Shown here in pieces: positions 52,374 to 56,598 of a stretch of DNA of 56,598 nucleotides. Under the pieces are notes generated by a model that saw only the letters and a list, made by a program, of their open reading frames with translations, had not been told where the DNA came from and did not search any database. Source of the stretch: an uncultured Lachnospiraceae bacterium (GTDB lineage: Bacteria > Bacillota > Clostridia > Lachnospirales > Lachnospiraceae); contig CAMWLG010000013.1 of NCBI GenBank assembly GCA_947175035.1, forward strand, positions 1 through 56,598, read 5' to 3'. Position numbers and translations under genes: made by a program. The first letter of the stretch is position 1. Each line of letters opens with the position of its first letter.

Positions 52374-52452
52374 TTTACAATACCTGCATTCAATATTTTA
52401 TTGTATTGTATTCCGTTCTTCTGAATTGTTGCCTGTCTAATTGTTACAATCC

Positions 52453-52992
52453 TTATTTCTTGCGAACCAACTCCTGACGGATACAGCGAAAGGTCTCCTC
52501 CTCGCCACGCTCCGCCAGCATTTTCAACATTTTCTCGAGCACGCCGCTGGTGTACTCGTGCATCATATGCCGATTCTTTCCCTTCAAAAAGTACTCATAG
52601 GGCGCAGCGTCCGTGTACTCCTTCCCCTTATACACCTTACACGCCGCGATGCGGTCCATGATCATCTCCGCAATATAACGATCCGGCATGGGAACCGGAA
52701 CCAGCTCTCCCGGCGCCGCCTTCTTGTTATAATCCAGCCAGTATTCAAAATGGTGCTTGTTGCGCCCCTTGTGATGGAGCCACGCAGAAGAATAGCCGAT
52801 ATCTTCCCGCTCCGCGTCATTGGGACTCCTGTCTCCCTGATAATACCTGACCCCCACCATGAACTCCGAGAGACCGTATTTGGACATATCATGCAAAATG
52901 CCCTGGCGGTAGAGCCCGACTCGAAAACACCCCTTTGCCACCAGATACTTATGGTATGTAATTGTCTTAAAATGCTTCCATGCATTACTCAT
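52453..52992 (-). CDS. DUF5662 family protein
   Basis: The 179-residue protein has ILHDMSKYGLSEFMVGVRYY (about 32-51) and SAWLHHKGRNKHHFEYW (about 69-85), so clustered His and Asp residues resemble a metal-dependent HD-like site, though this is inferred. YIAEMIMDRIAACKVY and a helical C-terminus follow. DUF5662 has no assigned activity I know of. It is soluble. It starts 14 bp after the isoamylase-like gene and is likely in its transcript. Confidence 0.85.
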   Translation of the reverse strand: MSNAWKHFKTITYHKYLVAKGCFRVGLYRQGILHDMSKYGLSEFMVGVRYYQGDRSPNDAEREDIGYSSAWLHHKGRNKHHFEYWLDYNKKAAPGELVPVPMPDRYIAEMIMDRIAACKVYKGKEYTDAAPYEYFLKGKNRHMMHEYTSGVLEKMLKMLAERGEEETFRCIRQELVRKK

Positions 52993-53006
52993 GGATATTA
53001 CCGCCC

Positions 53007-54971
53007 CTAAAACATGCTTCTGTCACTATAAAGCTCCGCTCCCTGTTTTTTAGACCTTCTGCCCTTCTTTTTGCCTGCCGTGTCCGGAACACTGACATAG
53101 ACCGAGCAGCTTCTCCCCGGTACAGCAATCACACTGTCCACGCTCTCCGCCTGAATATCCGGTGTATTCTCCTTCTCGATTGTCATGACACTTTCATCCG
53201 TACATTTGACAAGCTGCCACCGCATTCCCTTCGGAAGCTTCGGCATGGCAAGTTCTCTGGTCTCCCAATACATATTGAGTGCCAGATAAAAGAACAAATC
53301 CTCTTCATTTCGACCACGTTTCGCATATTTTCCACAATACATAATGCCAATATGTCTGTTGTAGCGCTCCGTGCGAGGTCTCCACGCGCTCTGCCCGTGA
53401 TAGGACAGATCCGGATAACCGCATGATATATAATCCATAATCTTCAATTCCTTCTCCGGATGAAGAATCGGGTGCTCCCTGCGCAGAGTGACAAATTCCT
53501 TCCAAAATGCATAAATGTCTGCATTTCTCTCCAAATCCTTCCAGTCAAGCCAAGCCGTGGCATTGTCCTGACAATAAGGATTGTTGTTACCCTTCTGAGA
53601 ATTGCCAAACTCGTCCCCCATGAAAATAAGCGGGGTCGACTGGGTGAACAGCATCAGCAACATTGCGTTTTTAATCTGCTTGTGACGCATCTGCTTTATT
53701 TTCTTGCGCCTGCTGGGGCCTTCCTCACCGCAGTTCCAGCTGCAATTATTGTCGTTCCCGTCCCGATTATCCTCTCCGTTGGCCTCGTTGTGCTTCCTGT
53801 CATATGACACCATATCCATCAAGGTAAAACCATAATAATTGCTCATATAGTGAATACGTCCAAGTCTCTTGGGAATCTTTCGCATTTGGCCCAGCACAGT
53901 ATCCAGCATATTTTCATCGCCCTTTAAGTACTTCCTCATGTCATAGAGATAGTCATCATTATAGGCAGCCATATTACAATAGTCCGGCTCTTCCTCAGCC
54001 TCATATATTTTATCTGTATCAAAATAATAATACCAGAGCTTGGTATCCGCAAACATATCGTCCGTCGCAATCATATCCACGGGAAGATTCTCCCCCATCA
54101 GATGAAAACCGTCCACATGGTACTCCAAAACCCAGAAACGAAGTATTTCCGCAATTTTAGGTAGCTTTATGCCTTTTGGAAAGTAAATCTGCATGACGAT
54201 TTCAATACCCTTCTTGTGAAAAGCGCGAACCATCTCTTTAAATTCCGTGCAAGGGTCATCTCCCGCAGCGTATGCCGCCTTGGGCGCATAATAGAATCCC
54301 TGCTTGTAGCCCCAGTAATTGCATTTCTTAGGGCAAAGCTTGTCCAAATCCTCCTCAGAAGGCGTATATGCCGCTGTCTGTGCGCCGAGCACAGCTTTCC
54401 GCTCCTCATCCGTGGGAATCTCCGCAAATTCATATACGGGCTGAAGCTCCACGGTGGTAATACCAGTCTCTTTCAGATAGTCCAGTTTCTCCGCCATCCC
54501 CTGAAAGGTTCCCCTGTGAGCCACCCCCGAGGATGGATGCTTTGTAAACCCGCGCACATGGGCACAGTAACAGACACACTCATGGAAAGGGATTCTGGGA
54601 CGCTCATCCCCCTCCCAATCAAACTCATCACAGGGGATCACCGCCCGCCAGTCCTGATGCTTGCGCTCTCTCCCAAAGGCAACGCGGTTGACAAACCGTC
54701 TGGCATACCTGTCCGGAACAAGCTCATCTCCCTCATAAAACTGATAAGAGATCTCCTCCGCATCCACACCGTTCAGATATTTGCAGTAAACGTTCCCGAT
54801 ACGCTCCTTGGGCTCAAAAGGTAATTTATGCAATTTTTTACCGGTTCTTCTATCATAAATCAGAATCCCACAGTCAGATTTTTTGGAAACAAAAGAAAAC
54901 CGAACCGCCCCATCCTCCACATGAGCTCCCAAAGGAAATGGCTTTATGCACGTCGTTTCAGGTTTAGTCAT
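53007..54971 (-). CDS. Isoamylase/GlgX-like GH13 protein with catalytic residues lost
   Basis: The 654-residue protein clearly belongs to the GlgX/isoamylase group: FHECVCYCAHVRGFTKHPSS (130), GTFQGMAEKLDYLKETGITTVELQPVYEF, NYWGYKQGFYYAP (218), VSYDRKHNEANGEDNRDG (388) and MGDEFGNSQKGNNNPYCQDN. Yet region I reads IVMQIYFPK for the usual DVVFNH, the nucleophile Asp of GFRFD is M292 in VDGFHLM, and AHDGFTL is N378-YYGFTL. The segment between regions I and II is also shortened. A role in glycogen binding or regulation is inference. It has an overlapping divergent promoter with DUF1292. Confidence 0.85.
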   Translation of the reverse strand: MTKPETTCIKPFPLGAHVEDGAVRFSFVSKKSDCGILIYDRRTGKKLHKLPFEPKERIGNVYCKYLNGVDAEEISYQFYEGDELVPDRYARRFVNRVAFGRERKHQDWRAVIPCDEFDWEGDERPRIPFHECVCYCAHVRGFTKHPSSGVAHRGTFQGMAEKLDYLKETGITTVELQPVYEFAEIPTDEERKAVLGAQTAAYTPSEEDLDKLCPKKCNYWGYKQGFYYAPKAAYAAGDDPCTEFKEMVRAFHKKGIEIVMQIYFPKGIKLPKIAEILRFWVLEYHVDGFHLMGENLPVDMIATDDMFADTKLWYYYFDTDKIYEAEEEPDYCNMAAYNDDYLYDMRKYLKGDENMLDTVLGQMRKIPKRLGRIHYMSNYYGFTLMDMVSYDRKHNEANGEDNRDGNDNNCSWNCGEEGPSRRKKIKQMRHKQIKNAMLLMLFTQSTPLIFMGDEFGNSQKGNNNPYCQDNATAWLDWKDLERNADIYAFWKEFVTLRREHPILHPEKELKIMDYISCGYPDLSYHGQSAWRPRTERYNRHIGIMYCGKYAKRGRNEEDLFFYLALNMYWETRELAMPKLPKGMRWQLVKCTDESVMTIEKENTPDIQAESVDSVIAVPGRSCSVYVSVPDTAGKKKGRRSKKQGAELYSDRSMF

Positions 54972-55001
54972 CCGCAGCCTCCTTATCGTATAGATAATTT
55001 A

Positions 55002-55041
55002 ATTATATAGTATTGCGCAAAAAATCACAAGCAATTATAAT
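55002..55041. promoter_or_regulatory. Interleaved divergent promoters, isoamylase-like and DUF1292 genes
   Basis: Plus: TTGCGC (55013-55018), 17 nt, TATAAT (55036-55041) for DUF1292. Minus: TTGTGA (55030-55025), 17 nt, TATAAT (55007-55002) for the isoamylase-like gene. The two share about 18 bp, so polymerase may bind only one at a time. Confidence 0.75.
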
Positions 55042-55110
55042 TGAGTTATGAAAATTTATTACAATATGGCTTCGCAACAGTAAAAATATTGTATCAGGAA
55101 GGAGATTATT

Positions 55111-55425
55111 ATGGCAAACGAAGATTATGAATCTGAAGAAATGACTGTGGAACTGGAATTGGAGGATGGTTCTGTAGTAAATTGCGCTGTTATCACCATT
55201 CTTACTGTGGACAAAAAGGATTATATCGTATTACTTCCCTTGGACGAAAAGGGCGACAATGCGGATGGCGAGGTTTGGTTTTACAGCTACAGCGAGAATC
55301 CGGAGGATCCCAACGAGGAACCGGAGCTTGGTTTTATCGAGGATGACGAAGAATATGAGCGGGTTGTGGATGCCTTTGACGAATATTTGGACAACTGTGA
55401 GTTTGACGAATTGATAGACGAGTGA
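55111..55425 (+). CDS. DUF1292 acidic protein
   Basis: The 104-residue protein is strongly acidic, with the DUF1292 layout: a beta-rich half (MTVELELEDGSVVNCAVITIL, KDYIVLLPLD) then an acidic helical end (FIEDDEEYERVVDAFDEYLD). GGAAGGAG precedes the ATG and a consensus promoter lies 70 bp upstream. Function is unknown for the family. The last 139 bp overlap, antisense, the end of the helicase gene. Confidence 0.9.
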   Translation: MANEDYESEEMTVELELEDGSVVNCAVITILTVDKKDYIVLLPLDEKGDNADGEVWFYSYSENPEDPNEEPELGFIEDDEEYERVVDAFDEYLDNCEFDELIDE

Positions 55426-56598
55426 CTGACAAGCGGATTAAGGAATCTAGTCATCAGCCTGGGACGCTCCTTGGTACCTGTGGTGCTAAGGAGCTCTAAG
55501 CGTCTCTTTGCCCGAGTCATTCCCACATAGAAGATTCGGCGCTCTTCCTCCACGGTCTCCCTGTCCGGCATTCTGCCATGGGGATAGACCTTTTCATTAC
55601 AATCCGGTATAAAGACCCTGTCAAATTCCAGCCCCTTGGAACCGTGAACCGTCATCAGGTGAATCGTGCTTTTTCCCTCCTTAATTCCACGTCCCGCCAC
55701 CATCTTACCGTCAGACTCATATTCCTTCCACGCCTGCTCCCACTGTTTTACATTGTCATACCCTCTGGCGTCTTCCCGCAGGAACTCCACGATTTCCAAC
55801 CATTCCTCCAGATGTTCTGCCGCTCCCTGCTTACTTCTCAAATAAGTCTCATAGCCCACTGCCCTACACAGATAAGCAATTGCCAGATTCAGCGACATCC
55901 GCCCCATAGCGTCAAGCTGACCTCTAAACCTTTGTATCTCATTGATGATCTTCTCGTCCCCTGAACGCCTCCGCCTCCTGTACCAATCCATCATTGCCTG
56001 CAAATCAACACATTCCGTTCCCGCAAGACTTTCCCTGCTGATGTATCGCACAGGCTTATTCATGATGCGAAAAAAATCCTCCCTTCCCCGTTCTCCCGCC
56101 GCCAGCTTCAAATAAGCGCAGATATCCTTTGCGAGAAAATGTTCATATGGATTCCTCCCCCGCTCCTTCATCTCGAATGGAATCCCAGACTTTGTCAGCA
56201 TGGCGGCAAGCTGCTGCATACTGCCATTGGTGCGAAAAAGCACCCCGCAGCTCTCCTCGGGACATTCCTTCGCGGCTTTCTCCAAGGTATCACGCAGAAA
56301 ATTCAATTCTTGGGCGCGGCTTTCAAAATGATGAAATCCAATACTATCCGCTTCTTTTGCAAGTTTTCCTGCAGCATAGCATTTTTTGACAAAACGATCC
56401 TTGTTTTCTGCAATAATTAATTCAGAAGCCGCCACAATCTCCCCTGTACTCCTATAATTTGCGTTCAAAATAATCTGTTTTGCCCCAAGTTCTGTCGCAA
56501 ACTGTCTCAGACAGGCAGGTTTCGACCCTCGAAAGCCGTAGATTGCCTGATCGTCATCCCCCACCGCAAACAGATTCCCGTGCCGTTCTCCCAGAAGC
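55287..56598 (-). CDS. UvrD/PcrA-family helicase, N-terminus outside window
   Basis: The frame is open at the right edge, so only about 437 C-terminal codons are seen. Superfamily-1 motifs are VGDDDQAIYGFRG (motif III area), ANYRSTGEI (IV), IHLMTVHGSKGLEFDRVFIP (V) and RRIFYVGMTRAKRRLEL (VI). It is a 3'-5' ATP-driven helicase for repair or recombination. Walker A lies outside. After RLMTRFLNPL, where such proteins usually end, a 47-residue Ser-rich tail follows (VSHSSINSSN...), which is simply the antisense of DUF1292. This looks like lost termination. Confidence 0.88.
   Translation of the reverse strand, partial: LLGERHGNLFAVGDDDQAIYGFRGSKPACLRQFATELGAKQIILNANYRSTGEIVAASELIIAENKDRFVKKCYAAGKLAKEADSIGFHHFESRAQELNFLRDTLEKAAKECPEESCGVLFRTNGSMQQLAAMLTKSGIPFEMKERGRNPYEHFLAKDICAYLKLAAGERGREDFFRIMNKPVRYISRESLAGTECVDLQAMMDWYRRRRRSGDEKIINEIQRFRGQLDAMGRMSLNLAIAYLCRAVGYETYLRSKQGAAEHLEEWLEIVEFLREDARGYDNVKQWEQAWKEYESDGKMVAGRGIKEGKSTIHLMTVHGSKGLEFDRVFIPDCNEKVYPHGRMPDRETVEEERRIFYVGMTRAKRRLELLSTTGTKERPRLMTRFLNPLVSHSSINSSNSQLSKYSSKASTTRSYSSSSSIKPSSGSSLGSSGFSL

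Overview
The window looks like a chromosomal segment from a Gram-positive anaerobe of the Clostridia, most likely family Lachnospiraceae. The evidence is strong AGGAGG-type ribosome binding sites, mid-range G+C, a short MetH without reactivation domain, BspA-like leucine-rich repeats, a GGGtGRT protein paired with a NifU-like scaffold, and DUF1292, DUF5662 and YcxB-like proteins. No rRNA, phage, transposase, CRISPR array or integrase was found. Most genes lie on the minus strand.

Layout. 1-2764 is the 5' part of a repeat-built secreted BspA-like protein. 2837-7596 is metH-ilvB-ilvN (methionine and branched-chain amino acids). 7779-9692 holds a small lipoprotein and three small membrane proteins. 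9905-11627 is the GGGtGRT/NifU-like pair. 11793-14691 is a TrpXYZ-type ABC importer with hairpins in its leader and between genes. 14811-26000 is a tightly packed minus-strand run: argH, asd, a c-di-GMP phosphodiesterase, an AAA ATPase, topB, two YcxB-like paralogues, a hexapeptide-repeat protein and a membrane glycosyltransferase. 26136-27723 is a plus-strand ABC importer pair, followed by tRNA-Thr(CGU). 27977-34194 is DUF1015, glgB, mscS and a chemotaxis receptor. 34341-37535 holds a small unknown gene, ogt and serC-serA. 37605-46451 is a leuB-ilvD-(two unknown genes)-ilvB series ending in an L,D-transpeptidase and a predicted zinc-protease lipoprotein. 46636-49307 is vanY-like, tgt and yajC. 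49647-56598 has aroC, a lactonase, a Cys-rich repeat protein, DUF5662, a degenerate isoamylase-like protein, DUF1292 and a truncated UvrD-family helicase.

How it works together. Amino-acid biosynthesis dominates: two acetohydroxyacid synthase large subunits, ilvN, ilvD, leuB, serC, serA, asd, argH, metH and aroC. Glycogen metabolism is represented by glgB and, 20 kb away, a debranching-enzyme-like protein that appears to have lost all its catalytic residues. Envelope functions (L,D-transpeptidase, VanY-like peptidase, zincin lipoprotein, MscS, BspA-like protein) are scattered between.

The most interesting items are: a tandem duplication of the YcxB unit whose junction can be read at a GCGGCGGAG microhomology; the isoamylase-like pseudoenzyme; the conserved but unexplained GGGtGRT/NifU-like pair with a palindrome in its promoter; a perfect palindrome that swallows the -10 box of the leuB operon; a 16-cysteine heptad-repeat protein; and a helicase whose C-terminus is overprinted on the DUF1292 gene. 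All functional names come from reading motifs by eye. No database search was run.
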